64,000 nt of DNA from Pseudomonas trivialis (GTDB taxonomy: Bacteria; Pseudomonadota; Gammaproteobacteria; Pseudomonadales; Pseudomonadaceae). Each line of letters starts with the position of its first letter. The stretch's first letter is position 1. The notes beneath the pieces are model-generated. The model had not been told where the DNA came from, did no database searches, and was given only the letters and a program-made list of their open reading frames with translations. Shown piece by piece: positions 7,948 to 17,524 of this stretch. The translations under genes were made by a program, and so were the position numbers. Where the stretch lies: the NCBI RefSeq assembly GCF_001439805.1, contig NZ_JYLK01000016.1, forward strand, positions 62,001 through 126,000, in the 5' to 3' direction.

Positions 7948-10056
7948 ATGAACACGTACCTAGCGTCCGGCCTGTGCCTGCTCGCCCTGCACAACAGCGC
8001 CCAGGCCCTGACCCTGCCCGCCAGCCCCGTCACCGCGCCCGCCGTGGATGACGAACGGGTCGACCTGAACACCCCGACCACCGCCGGCTCGCGCCTGAAC
8101 CTCAGCGCCCTGCAAACCCCGGGCAGCGTCGAAAGCCAGACCGGCACGCAGATTCGCCAGCGTGGCGATGCCAGTGTGCAGGACGCCATCTCCCGTGCCA
8201 CCGGCATCAGCCGCACCGGCTCGCCGGGCGACGGCGGCACCTCGTTGTCGGCCCGTGGTTTTACCGGCCAGGGTTCGGTGATGCAGCTGTACGACGGCAA
8301 CCGCATGTACATGGGCATGGGCACCTCGACCTTCCCGGTGGACACCTGGTCGGTGGAGCGCGTGGACGTGCTGCGCGGCCCGGCCTCGGTGCTGTACGGC
8401 GAAGGCGCCACCGGTGCGGTGATCAATACCGTGCCGAAAAAACCGTTCGAAGGCGAAATCGAAAACCATATCCGCCTCGGCTACGGTTCCCACGACCGCC
8501 AGCAGCAAGCCCTCGACAGCGGCGGCTCGCTGAGCGACACCTTGAGCTATCGCTTGAACGTCAACCGCCTGCGCAGCAACGGTTTCATCGACCGTGGCGA
8601 TTCGGCCAGCGACTTCATCAGCGGCGCGCTGCGCTGGCAGGCGGCAGACACCCTGAGCTTCACCCTCGCCAGCGACTACGGCGACCAGCAACCGCAAAAC
8701 TATTTCGGCACCCCATTGATCAATGGCCAGTTGCACAAGGGCCTGCGCGACAAAAATTACAACGTCAGCAACGACACCCAGCACTACAACGACCAGTGGA
8801 CGCGCCTGACCAGCGAGTGGCAGATCAACGACAGCGTCAGCGCCACCAACGCGTTGTTCTACCTGAAAAACCAGCGCCGCTGGCAGAACGCCGAGAACTA
8901 CAACTTCACCAACGGCCAACTCACCCGCAGCGGCAACTTCGGCATCAAGCACAATCAGGAACAGGTGGGTGATCGCCAGACCGTCACCTTCAAGCACACG
9001 CTGTTCGGTCTCGACAGCCAGACCGTGACCGGCATTGAGTACAACCGCATCCGCTTTCGCCTGGCCAGCAACTCGCCGTTTGACGACACCTTTGCCAACG
9101 GCCAGCCCATCGACGTGAACCACCCGCAACCGGGGCCGTTTGCCAGCGCCGATCCGTTCGAACCGCTGTTCGCCACCACCACCAAAACCGTTGCAGGTTT
9201 TGCCGAAAACCGCCTGCAGCTCACCGACCAGCTTGCACTGGTCACCGGCATTCGCCGCGACTACGCCCACGTCGATCGCGATGATGTGCGCGATGGCAGC
9301 CAAACGGACAGAACCCTGACCGGTAATAACTGGAAGGCCGGGCTGGTGTATGCAATCACGCCGGACACCTCGGTCTATGGCCAGTACGCCACCAGTACCG
9401 ACGGCGTCGGCGGCCTGATCTCGCTGAGTCCGGGCCAGCAGCAGTTCGACCTGTCTACCGCCAGACAAAGCGAAATCGGCATCAAGCAGGCATTCTGGGA
9501 CGGACGTGGCGACTGGACGCTGGCGGCCTACCACATCGTGAAAAAGAAGCTGCTCACCGACGTACCCGGCAACCCGAACCTCAAGCAGCAAGTCGGCCAG
9601 CAATCCTCCAGCGGCCTGGAAGCCAGCCTCGACCTGCAACTGCCCAACGCCTGGCAACTGCAAGCCAACGCCGCCCTCGTGCGTGCGCAGTACGACGATT
9701 TCCAGCAGGACGTCGGCGGCGTGCAGGTATCGCGCGACGGCAACCGCCCGGTGGACGTGCCGCGCCGCACCGCCAACCTGTGGCTGAGCAAGGCCGTGAG
9801 CGATAACATCCGCGCCGGGGCCGGCGTGCGGTATGTCGATGCACGTTATGCCGACATGGCCAACCAGAACGAACTGCCGAGCTACACCGTGGTGGACGCC
9901 AGCGTGTCATGGAAGGCCCTGCGCAACACCACCCTGGGCCTGCAGCTGAACAACCTGTTTGACCGCACCTACGCCGTCAGCCAGTACAACGACGGCCAAC
10001 AGTGGATCCTCGGCGAGCCGCGCTCGCTGTTCGTCACGGCGGACTACACCTTCTGA
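7948..10056 (+). CDS. TonB-dependent outer-membrane receptor (metal chelate type)
   Basis: A 702-residue receptor: signal peptide at about 1-22, plug domain from about residue 60 (GDASVQDAISRATGI, then VERVDVLRGPASVLYGEGATGAVIN), and a beta-barrel ending with the canonical C-terminal aromatic (TADYTF). There is no STN signalling domain, so it is probably not part of a surface-signalling circuit. The plug loop contains RMYMGMG (about residues 119-125) where siderophore receptors that I recall have Gly/Ser. AGGAAGA lies 11 bases before the ATG. It is followed by ATPase, binding-protein and permease genes, so the ligand is probably delivered to that importer. Substrate unknown; zinc chelate is the leading guess because of the upstream Zur-like site. 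Confidence 0.88.
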   Translation: MNTYLASGLCLLALHNSAQALTLPASPVTAPAVDDERVDLNTPTTAGSRLNLSALQTPGSVESQTGTQIRQRGDASVQDAISRATGISRTGSPGDGGTSLSARGFTGQGSVMQLYDGNRMYMGMGTSTFPVDTWSVERVDVLRGPASVLYGEGATGAVINTVPKKPFEGEIENHIRLGYGSHDRQQQALDSGGSLSDTLSYRLNVNRLRSNGFIDRGDSASDFISGALRWQAADTLSFTLASDYGDQQPQNYFGTPLINGQLHKGLRDKNYNVSNDTQHYNDQWTRLTSEWQINDSVSATNALFYLKNQRRWQNAENYNFTNGQLTRSGNFGIKHNQEQVGDRQTVTFKHTLFGLDSQTVTGIEYNRIRFRLASNSPFDDTFANGQPIDVNHPQPGPFASADPFEPLFATTTKTVAGFAENRLQLTDQLALVTGIRRDYAHVDRDDVRDGSQTDRTLTGNNWKAGLVYAITPDTSVYGQYATSTDGVGGLISLSPGQQQFDLSTARQSEIGIKQAFWDGRGDWTLAAYHIVKKKLLTDVPGNPNLKQQVGQQSSSGLEASLDLQLPNAWQLQANAALVRAQYDDFQQDVGGVQVSRDGNRPVDVPRRTANLWLSKAVSDNIRAGAGVRYVDARYADMANQNELPSYTVVDASVSWKALRNTTLGLQLNNLFDRTYAVSQYNDGQQWILGEPRSLFVTADYTF

Positions 10057-10115
10057 CCGGCATTACACACAGCCCCCTCCCACCTTTAGACCCTGCACTG
10101 CACCTGAGAAAATTG

Positions 10116-10904
10116 ATGACCGCACTGAGCCTCACCCACCTCACCTGGACCCCACGGGACCACGGCAGCTGTCATCACCAGTTCCACCTGTGTGACGCCA
10201 GCCTGCACGTCGCCGCCGGTGAGTTCGTGGGGCTCATAGGCCCCAATGGCAGCGGCAAGACCAGCCTGCTGCGCTGCGCCTATCGCTTCAGCAAACCGGA
10301 CCAGGGCGACGTGCTGCTGCAGCACCAGAACGTGTGGAAGCAAAGCGCCAAGTGGTGCGCGCAACGCATCGCCGTGGTGCTGCAGGAGTTCCCCGATGCC
10401 TTCGGCCTGCGCGTGGATGAAGTGGTCGCCATGGGCCGTACGCCCCACAAGGGCCTGTTCGATGGCGACACCGTGCACGACCGGCAGTTGGTGTGCAGCA
10501 TGCTCGAATCAGTCGGCATGCAAGGCTTCGAAGACCACGCTTTCGCCACCCTCTCCGGCGGCGAAAAACAGCGCGTGATCCTCGCCCGCGCCCTGGCTCA
10601 GGAGCCGCACCTGCTGATCCTCGACGAGCCGACCAACCACCTCGACCCGCGCTACCAGCTGGAACTGCTGCGCCTGGTCAAGCGCCTGCACATCGGCACC
10701 CTGGCCAGCATCCACGACCTGAACCTGGCCGCCGCGTTCTGTGATCGCCTGTACGTGATCGACCACGGCCGCATCATCGCCAGCGGCACGCCCCACGAAG
10801 TCCTCACCGCCGAACTGCTGCACGACGTATTTGGCGTGCAGGCACTGATCGACACTCACCCCTTGTCCGGCTACCCCCGGATCACCTGGATAACCCAACC
10901 ATGA
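10116..10904 (+). CDS. ABC transporter ATP-binding protein (FecE/BtuD family)
   Basis: A 262-residue ATPase energising the metal-chelate importer. Walker A is GPNGSGKT, the signature motif is LSGGEKQR, Walker B is LLILDEP and the switch histidine is in SIHDLNLAA. The start at MTALSLTHLTW is the first ATG giving normal family length; the frame is open upstream into the receptor gene. It overlaps the binding-protein gene as ATGA, so the three ABC genes are translationally coupled. About 60 bases separate it from the receptor gene, consistent with one operon. Confidence 0.9.
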   Translation: MTALSLTHLTWTPRDHGSCHHQFHLCDASLHVAAGEFVGLIGPNGSGKTSLLRCAYRFSKPDQGDVLLQHQNVWKQSAKWCAQRIAVVLQEFPDAFGLRVDEVVAMGRTPHKGLFDGDTVHDRQLVCSMLESVGMQGFEDHAFATLSGGEKQRVILARALAQEPHLLILDEPTNHLDPRYQLELLRLVKRLHIGTLASIHDLNLAAAFCDRLYVIDHGRIIASGTPHEVLTAELLHDVFGVQALIDTHPLSGYPRITWITQP

Positions 10905-11848
10905 TCCTGCGCTCCCTGCTGTCTCTCGTCCTGCTGCTCGGCACTGCCCAGGCGTTCGCCGAGGCCACCCATTACCCGGTGACCATCAAGAGCTGCAACC
11001 GCAACGTGACCTTTCAGGAAGCGCCGCAACACGCGGTCAGCCATGACATCAACATGACCCAGATGATGCTCGCCCTGGGCCTCAAGTCGCGCATGGCCGG
11101 CTACAGCGGCGTCACCGGCTGGAAGTCGGTCACCCCCGACATGGCCGCGATCCTCGATGGTCTGCCGGAGCTGGCGAGCAAATACCCGTCGGTGGAAACC
11201 CTGCTCAACGCCAACGTGGATTTCTTCTTCGCCGGCTGGGACTACGGCATGCGCGTGGGCGGCGACCTCACGCCCGCCACCCTGCAACCCTTGGGCATCA
11301 ACGTGTATGAGCTGACCGAGTCCTGCGCGTTCGTGATGAAACGCAAGGCGGCGACCCTGGACGACACGTATAACGACCTGCGCAACCTGGGCAGGATCTT
11401 CGACGTGCAGGACCGCGCCAACGCGCTGATCGCGCAGATGCAGGCACAGGTCGCCGAGGTGCAAAAAGACCTGCCGGCCGACAAGCCTCGCGTATTCCTC
11501 TACGACAGTGGCGAAGACCGCGCCATGACCTCCGGGCGCCTGGGCATGCCACAGGCGCTGATCGCCGCCGCCGGCGGGCGCAATATCCTCGACGACATCG
11601 ACGCCAGCTGGACCCGCGTCAACTGGGAAACCGTGGTGGAGCGCAACCCGCAGGTGATCGTGATCGTCGACTACAGCGAAATCACCGCCGACCAGAAGGA
11701 GCAATTCCTGCTCAATAACCCCGCGCTGCAAGGGGTGGACGCGATCAAGAACCAGCGCTTTATCGTGATTCCGTATGTGCAGGCCACGCCGGGCATCGAC
11801 AACGTGCAGGCGGTGGAAACCCTGGCCAAGGGGTTCCACGGCGAATGA
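10901..11848 (+). CDS. Periplasmic metal/chelate-binding protein of the ABC importer
   Basis: A 315-residue substrate-binding protein of the FhuD/BtuF-like (helical backbone) class. A signal peptide covers about residues 1-20. The segment YPVTIKSCNRNVTFQEAPQHAV resembles the start of a binding-protein subfamily often annotated as iron(III)/cobalamin or uncharacterised metal transporters. No lipobox is seen, so it is probably soluble in the periplasm. It is coupled on both sides to the ATPase and permease genes. The real ligand cannot be read from the sequence. Confidence 0.85.
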   Translation: MILRSLLSLVLLLGTAQAFAEATHYPVTIKSCNRNVTFQEAPQHAVSHDINMTQMMLALGLKSRMAGYSGVTGWKSVTPDMAAILDGLPELASKYPSVETLLNANVDFFFAGWDYGMRVGGDLTPATLQPLGINVYELTESCAFVMKRKAATLDDTYNDLRNLGRIFDVQDRANALIAQMQAQVAEVQKDLPADKPRVFLYDSGEDRAMTSGRLGMPQALIAAAGGRNILDDIDASWTRVNWETVVERNPQVIVIVDYSEITADQKEQFLLNNPALQGVDAIKNQRFIVIPYVQATPGIDNVQAVETLAKGFHGE

Positions 11849-12855
11849 TCAGCCGTCGCTACGCCCTGTTGCTCGCCGCCCTCGGTGCGCTGTTGCTGGT
11901 GTCCTGCGTGATCTCCCTGGGCTTTGGCCCGGCGCGGGTGCCGGTGGACGTGGTGTGGCGCATCCTGCTGCACAAGGCCTTTGGATTCGGCGAGGTGAAC
12001 TGGCCGGCCGGGCAGGCGCATATTGTCTGGCTGATCCGCGTGCCACGCATGCTGCTCGGGGCGTTGGTGGGTGCGGGGCTGGCGCTGATCGGCGCGGTGC
12101 TGCAGGCGGTCACGCGCAACCCCTTGGCCGACCCGCACCTGCTCGGCGTCACGTCCGGCGCCACCCTCGGCGCGGTGATCGTGGTGCTGCATGTGGGCGA
12201 AATCATCGGTTTGCTGACCCTGCCCATCGCCGCATTCATCGGTGCGCTGGCGAGCATGCTGGTGGTGCTGGCGGTGGCCAGCCGCAATGGTCGGCTGGAG
12301 AGTGATCGCCTGTTGCTGTGCGGCGTGGCGGTATCGTTCGTGATGATGGCCGCCGCCAATCTGCTGCTGTTCATGGGCGACCACCGCGCGGCGTCGGCGG
12401 TGATGTTCTGGATGCTCGGTGGCCTGGGCCTGGCGCGCTGGGAGTTGCTCGCGATTCCCGCCGCCACCGTGCTGCTGGGCCTGCTGATACTGCTGGGCAT
12501 GGCGCGGCCGTTGAACGCGCTGATGGCCGGCGAGCAGACCGCCGTAACCCTCGGGCTCAACGCGCGCACGGTGCGCCTGAAGGTATTTCTGGTGGCCTCG
12601 CTGATGACCGGCGTGCTGGTGGCCATCAGCGGCTCCATCGGCTTCGTCGGGCTGATGGTGCCGCACATTGCACGGCGCCTGGTTGGCGCCGAACACCGGC
12701 GTTTACTGCCGGTGTGCGCACTGCTGGGCAGCGTGTTCCTGGTGTGGGTGGATGTGGCCGCGCGCACCCTGATCGCCCCCGAGGACCTGCCGATTGGCGT
12801 GGCCACGGCGGCGATTGGCGGGCTGTTCTTTATCGGCTTGATGCGCAAGCGTTAG
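11845..12855 (+). CDS. FecCD-family ABC transporter permease
   Basis: A 336-residue polytopic inner-membrane protein of the BtuC/FecCD family. Conserved features are RVPRMLLGALVGAGLALIGAVLQAVTRNPLADPHLLGV near residue 60-100 and GSIGFVGLMVPHIARRLVG near residue 260, the latter containing the coupling helix. About ten hydrophobic segments are evident. A single permease gene means it probably works as a homodimer. It ends the metal operon; the next gene ends 5 bases away on the opposite strand. Confidence 0.92.
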   Translation: MISRRYALLLAALGALLLVSCVISLGFGPARVPVDVVWRILLHKAFGFGEVNWPAGQAHIVWLIRVPRMLLGALVGAGLALIGAVLQAVTRNPLADPHLLGVTSGATLGAVIVVLHVGEIIGLLTLPIAAFIGALASMLVVLAVASRNGRLESDRLLLCGVAVSFVMMAAANLLLFMGDHRAASAVMFWMLGGLGLARWELLAIPAATVLLGLLILLGMARPLNALMAGEQTAVTLGLNARTVRLKVFLVASLMTGVLVAISGSIGFVGLMVPHIARRLVGAEHRRLLPVCALLGSVFLVWVDVAARTLIAPEDLPIGVATAAIGGLFFIGLMRKR

Positions 12856-12859
12856 GGCC

Positions 12860-15800
12860 TTACAGCTCGTCCTTGTCGGGCACAAAACGACCATTCACTG
12901 CCGAAAAGTCATCCTCCACTTTACCCGTCTGCATCCAGAAGCTTCCCGAGAGAATCACCCGCAGTTCGCCGATGCTTGCAAGCTGCGTAACCACCGACGA
13001 AGGCGGCGGCGCACTGGAGGTATACCCCAAGGTTTTGGTCCATTTACCGACACTGTCGAACAGGGTGTACTCATCGTTACTGAACCGGGCCGTGTAACCG
13101 AGCAACGCCCCATCACGCGTCGACAGGTACACCCGTTTGACAGGCAACCCCTTGAGCTTGAGCACATGAAGGTAGAAGCCCAGTTCACGCCAGGAGACGA
13201 AGTACTGCCTGTAGTCAGCCTGGCCCGCCGCGTCCGGCTGGTCGAGTCCGGCATGAAACAGCAGGTGCGCGGCGCTGATCCGGTAGCCGCTGGGTAATGT
13301 CGGTAACGGCAGGGCGGGGCCGTTGGTCACGTGGGCCTGGGGAAACAACCGCTCGGCCACCGCCGAGGGATAGCCGTCGTCTTCCACCGGCAGCACCGGC
13401 AGGTAGCACTGGCCTGCCTGGCTCTCCAACTGGGCGCTCAAATACTGTTTGCCGGCAAATCCTCCCACTGACCAGTGGCTATAGCGTGCCGCGTCCTCGC
13501 CATGGGCATGAATCGGCCCCAGCGACAAACGGTTCTCACCGGGCGCAGGCACAGCCCGCGAACGCTCCGGCTGCCAGTCACCGTCGACCACGCCGACTCC
13601 CGGCCAGTTTTCGCTGGAACACAGCACCCGCAGGTCGCCTGCCGACGCCATACGACGAATGAAGTCGCGCGGGCTCAGCAGCCGAATACGCAGTATGGTC
13701 AGGTCGCGGTACTCGATAAAGCGCGCATTGCGCACCACAAACTTGAGCAACGCACCGTCGGCGCAAGAGATGTACAGCGGCAGGCTCGGGCGGCCCGGCA
13801 CCGCATGCAGCATCGCCATTGCGTCCTTCAAATCAGCCGGCGAGAACAGTCCCAGGTAAATACGGTCGCTCCCGGCCAGCGGGCTTGAGGGATGAAAGTC
13901 AGCGTGCTGCGGCACACAAAAATACAGCCCGGCCAGCTCATGCCGGTAGGGGTAGCCGGCGTCGCTGAAGACCCGGCGATGGGCAAATCGGGCGCCGCCA
14001 TCCGCCACCGCAAGGGTGGCGGTGAAGTGGCCGTTTTGCGCGGACTTGAGTAAATAGCCAAAGCTTAACTCGGAGCGCGTCGTGACCTGCCGGTGCGCGC
14101 ACACGGCGGCATCGTCAAGCTGGGTGCAGACCGGTGTAAGTGCCGGATCATGTCGGGCCAGTGCATAGCTGCGACTTGGCAGGGCCGCCGAGGCAAACGG
14201 ACTCCAGTCCGAAACCTGGCCCTGCTCGCCCCACATCGGGCTGCCATTGACCACTTGCAGGGTGTAGGTATAGGCCACTCGGTTGACGTACTCAATGGGG
14301 CTCAAATCACCAGAACGAAATTTGAGTTCAAGCGCCCCGAACAACCAATCGTGGCGGCCTTGCGGCTGGGTAGCCAGGTCCTGCGCGGTGATCAATCCCG
14401 GCGCCAGGCGAGGCACGGTCGACAGGCTGAGCAGCGATCCATCCGGCCCCAGCAAATACAGTTGCTGCCAGGAGGCTTGCGCGCTGATCGCCTGGGCCAG
14501 CGCCCGAGTGGAAAACATGTTGTTGTAGACCACCGCCTGCTCCGGCGTCAGCAGAAATGGCAAGTGCGTCGCAGGCTTGGAGTGGTAACACGCCACCACC
14601 GTGGTTCGCATGGGATGCAGCCCCAGCTCGGCCAATGTATCGGGCAGAATCCGCTTGAGATCAACGAGGTCATCGGGCACCACGGCAGGCTCGGTGGCCA
14701 GGAACCAGCCGTCGTCGCGCCGCAGTATCACGCCCGCGTAATAAACGCTTGCCGTCAGCGGCACCCGTCTTCGCACATAACGCGCGGCATCGTCCATCGA
14801 CAGGAAGGCCGGGCTCAGGCGCCGCCGGGTGATGTGGGCGTAGGGCTTCCAGAGCGTGGTGACGTTGCCCAAACGGTCCCAGCAAGGGCTGTTACGGATC
14901 ACCTGCAAGTCACCCGCCCGGGCCACATGTTGAACAAACCCGGTGGACGTAAGGGTGCCCAGCTCCAACTTGGCCTGGATGGTCTTCAACGTGTCACCCG
15001 AGCGCTGCTCATCGAACAGGGTCGTGGTTGACGATGAGCGGTAGCGCAGCAACGCGCCCTCCGCTGGCGCGATATACAACGCCGCCTGCGTGGCAGGCAG
15101 CGTAACGGCGCTGCTTAACTCGACGATCGCAGTGCGCATATCCTGCGGCAGAATAAAAAAGCGTTCCAGCGCCACGACCGCCGAGTCGCCCGCCCTGTTC
15201 GACATGTAATACATGCCGCAGCAGGCAAAGCCCTCCGGCACCGAATCAGCGGACGCCGTCTTGAGTGAAAGCAGCGGCGTCTTCTGCGTGGCGGGCAGCA
15301 GTTCGCTGGCCACGTACTCCTCGCGCCGGACATGTTTGAAGATAAAGGCGAAGTACTGCGTGACATAGCGTGGCCGCTCGCGCTGAGGCTGGCGATGGTA
15401 GAGGTCCAGGGCAGCCTCATCCGCGCTGTCGAAGAGCGCGCCATGGTTCAACGCGACCGGGCGCTGGAACTCCAGCACACGTACATTGGGGCCCCAGTCC
15501 ACCTCGACCTTTTCCGCCGGCCCCCACAACGGTGTACCGCTCATCACATGCAGCGTGCCCGCCTCGGCGAGGCTGCGCACCACATCGGAAGGCTTGATCG
15601 AGCCGGCCTCGAGCTGTTTGGCGACAAGGCTTTTGGCGCCCGTGGCTTGCGGCTGCCATTGCTCGCGCCAGGCGCTGCCGGTCTCGCCAGGCCGAAAGCT
15701 GATCAAGCTGTCCTGGGTGCCCGACAAATACCCAGGCAATCCCGACTGCAAAATCGCCGCGACGTCCTGGTCGGTGAACATCTGCCCATATAACTCGGTC

Positions 15801-17422
15801 TCCTGATGATGCCACTTGAGCCGCTTGAAGGCCGTCAGATCCTGCGTCGACAATCCGGCGCAGGAGCCATAGCGGCCTGCCAGGTGGTGCCCCGCGTGCA
15901 ACGCAATCGGCTTTCCCAAACGGTCCTTCGGGTACCAGCCTTCATACAGCAAGGGCCGCACAGGCGCAGGCGCGGGTTCGGTGACGACAAACCGGCCGTC
16001 CTGGCGCTGCAGCACGAAACCGCCGAGCATCTGATCCCTGCGTGCACCGATACTGGCGTGGGCGTAGCGCACCGCATCGTCAGCGCACAGGAACGGGCGA
16101 CTCAAACCCGGCAAGGCAAACCCGGCATAGGGTCGCCAACCGCTATCGACCACACCGGCGCGGTCCCACAGTGCGCTGGTCTTTTCCACCGTCAGCTCAC
16201 CGGCCTCGGCCACTTGCTGTACAAACGCGCGGGTCAGCAACGCGCCGCTGTGCAGTTGAGCCTGCTGACCATTGTCGGTGACCGTGCCGTCACCCGCCAC
16301 GACCAGCAGCCTGGACTCGGCGGCCGAGCCGGAGAAGCGATAGCGCAACAGCGCCTCATCGCGCAGCCGGATATACAGCGTAGCGCCCAGGGTTGATTGC
16401 TCGGTGGGGGCAAAGCGACGGAACTGTGCGATGTGATAAGCCAGCTGCGCAGGGCTGATGAAGTTCTTGTACAGCCAGTCCTCCAGTGCCGGGTACTGAC
16501 CCGGCAAGGGACGCGCATGAATATAGAAGCTGTCCACGTGGTAATCGGGAGGCAACCCAGGAAGTTGGCCGAACAGCGTTTGGGCGGACACCGCTTCACT
16601 GGCGATATAACTCTGTTCAAGGGTCTGCTGCAGGATCAACACCTGCTGCCTGGCGCCCGGCTGGCGCTGGATGCGGCTCCAGGCATGCTGCAGCGCCAGC
16701 TCACGCGAAGCAAATACCGGTCCGCAAGCCAGGGGCAGCGGTTTGCTCACGAACGGCTGAAGCGGTCGCCAATTGCCGGGCACCCCACCCACCGAGCCGC
16801 CCCACGACGGGCTCGATTGCAGGAAGGTCAGCGTACCCACCTCGGCGAGTTTCTTGAACGCGCCCTCCAGCGTCCCGTCATGGGCATGGGGCGAGTCCCA
16901 GGCCCCCTGGGTTTCCAGCCAGTGCACATAGCCTTCGGCTGCCGGTGTGTCGTGGGGTTGAAACTTGAGCAGCGTGCCGTCCGGCCCGGACAGATAGGCC
17001 AGGCCGAATCGCGCGCGCTCTCTGAAGTTGAAACTGATGTCCGGCTCGGAATAAAAACTGATGAACGCCTTGACCTGGGGCTGCGACCACGCGGGGTTCA
17101 GTCTGGACGTAGCGGCCACGTTGTCCGGGTGGGAATGCAGGCTGGCGACGATACGATAATTGGCCGGGTTTACAAAATCTTCGGCAGGCCCTGCGCGGTC
17201 CAGCAGTTGAGTCCAGTCAAAGGTGGTAGCTCGGCCGGGGACCGGTGTGCTGGCAACGAACAACTCATCGTCCAGCCGCTGCAAAATCACACTGCCGTAT
17301 TCCAGCGTGGCGTTGCGCGGGATGTGTTCGTGCACATGGCGCGCCGCGTCATCGGCACTGATAAATGCCGGAGTGAGCGCGCCAAGGGTGGCGCGCTTCT
17401 CCCGCGATAGGGATTGATCCAT
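12860..17422 (-). CDS. Giant protein of seven DUF4329-like repeats with C-terminal KDEL
   Basis: A 1520-residue protein without a signal peptide or membrane helices. It is built of seven tandem modules of about 205-226 residues starting near residues 17, 233, 441, 659, 869, 1095 and 1300. Each module opens with a PAFxSxDDAARYxH-like segment, contains a (V/L)Y(L/I)xxxDGxLLxY strand motif and closes with AxAGxLxVxxxSPxWxxxGxV. Module 1 alone keeps HSHP (residues 96-99) followed by S106 and N109, resembling a JAMM metalloprotease HxHPx6SxxD motif with N for D. The module start resembles DUF4329, a domain found at the C-termini of some Rhs toxins. The last four residues are KDEL. Function unknown; an effector or toxin-like role is inferred. 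It is alone, converging on the metal operon. Confidence 0.8.
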   Translation of the reverse strand: MDQSLSREKRATLGALTPAFISADDAARHVHEHIPRNATLEYGSVILQRLDDELFVASTPVPGRATTFDWTQLLDRAGPAEDFVNPANYRIVASLHSHPDNVAATSRLNPAWSQPQVKAFISFYSEPDISFNFRERARFGLAYLSGPDGTLLKFQPHDTPAAEGYVHWLETQGAWDSPHAHDGTLEGAFKKLAEVGTLTFLQSSPSWGGSVGGVPGNWRPLQPFVSKPLPLACGPVFASRELALQHAWSRIQRQPGARQQVLILQQTLEQSYIASEAVSAQTLFGQLPGLPPDYHVDSFYIHARPLPGQYPALEDWLYKNFISPAQLAYHIAQFRRFAPTEQSTLGATLYIRLRDEALLRYRFSGSAAESRLLVVAGDGTVTDNGQQAQLHSGALLTRAFVQQVAEAGELTVEKTSALWDRAGVVDSGWRPYAGFALPGLSRPFLCADDAVRYAHASIGARRDQMLGGFVLQRQDGRFVVTEPAPAPVRPLLYEGWYPKDRLGKPIALHAGHHLAGRYGSCAGLSTQDLTAFKRLKWHHQETELYGQMFTDQDVAAILQSGLPGYLSGTQDSLISFRPGETGSAWREQWQPQATGAKSLVAKQLEAGSIKPSDVVRSLAEAGTLHVMSGTPLWGPAEKVEVDWGPNVRVLEFQRPVALNHGALFDSADEAALDLYHRQPQRERPRYVTQYFAFIFKHVRREEYVASELLPATQKTPLLSLKTASADSVPEGFACCGMYYMSNRAGDSAVVALERFFILPQDMRTAIVELSSAVTLPATQAALYIAPAEGALLRYRSSSTTTLFDEQRSGDTLKTIQAKLELGTLTSTGFVQHVARAGDLQVIRNSPCWDRLGNVTTLWKPYAHITRRRLSPAFLSMDDAARYVRRRVPLTASVYYAGVILRRDDGWFLATEPAVVPDDLVDLKRILPDTLAELGLHPMRTTVVACYHSKPATHLPFLLTPEQAVVYNNMFSTRALAQAISAQASWQQLYLLGPDGSLLSLSTVPRLAPGLITAQDLATQPQGRHDWLFGALELKFRSGDLSPIEYVNRVAYTYTLQVVNGSPMWGEQGQVSDWSPFASAALPSRSYALARHDPALTPVCTQLDDAAVCAHRQVTTRSELSFGYLLKSAQNGHFTATLAVADGGARFAHRRVFSDAGYPYRHELAGLYFCVPQHADFHPSSPLAGSDRIYLGLFSPADLKDAMAMLHAVPGRPSLPLYISCADGALLKFVVRNARFIEYRDLTILRIRLLSPRDFIRRMASAGDLRVLCSSENWPGVGVVDGDWQPERSRAVPAPGENRLSLGPIHAHGEDAARYSHWSVGGFAGKQYLSAQLESQAGQCYLPVLPVEDDGYPSAVAERLFPQAHVTNGPALPLPTLPSGYRISAAHLLFHAGLDQPDAAGQADYRQYFVSWRELGFYLHVLKLKGLPVKRVYLSTRDGALLGYTARFSNDEYTLFDSVGKWTKTLGYTSSAPPPSSVVTQLASIGELRVILSGSFWMQTGKVEDDFSAVNGRFVPDKDEL

Positions 17423-17501
17423 GATGGAGGCCTCGGAATGTCAAACGGTTAAGTCATTCATCCTGCCCCCTCAGCGCCCGCGCAGGCGCTACATAGTACT
17501 C

Positions 17502-17520
17502 GCGCGCCATTGTGGCGCGC
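17502..17520. promoter_or_regulatory. NtrC-like enhancer site upstream of urtA
   Basis: An 8-bp perfect inverted repeat GCGCGCCA-N3-TGGCGCGC has the geometry of the NtrC site GC-A-CCA-N3-TGG-T-GC, differing only by the symmetric A/T to G/C change. It lies about 95 bases upstream of the sigma-54 promoter, a normal enhancer distance. Confidence 0.45.
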
Positions 17521-17524
17521 CGCC

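Noticed and set aside
7960..9663. Open frame of 567 codons antisense to the TonB receptor
   Set aside because: No ribosome-binding site, composition of a GC-rich shadow frame, and the sense strand encodes a clear receptor throughout.
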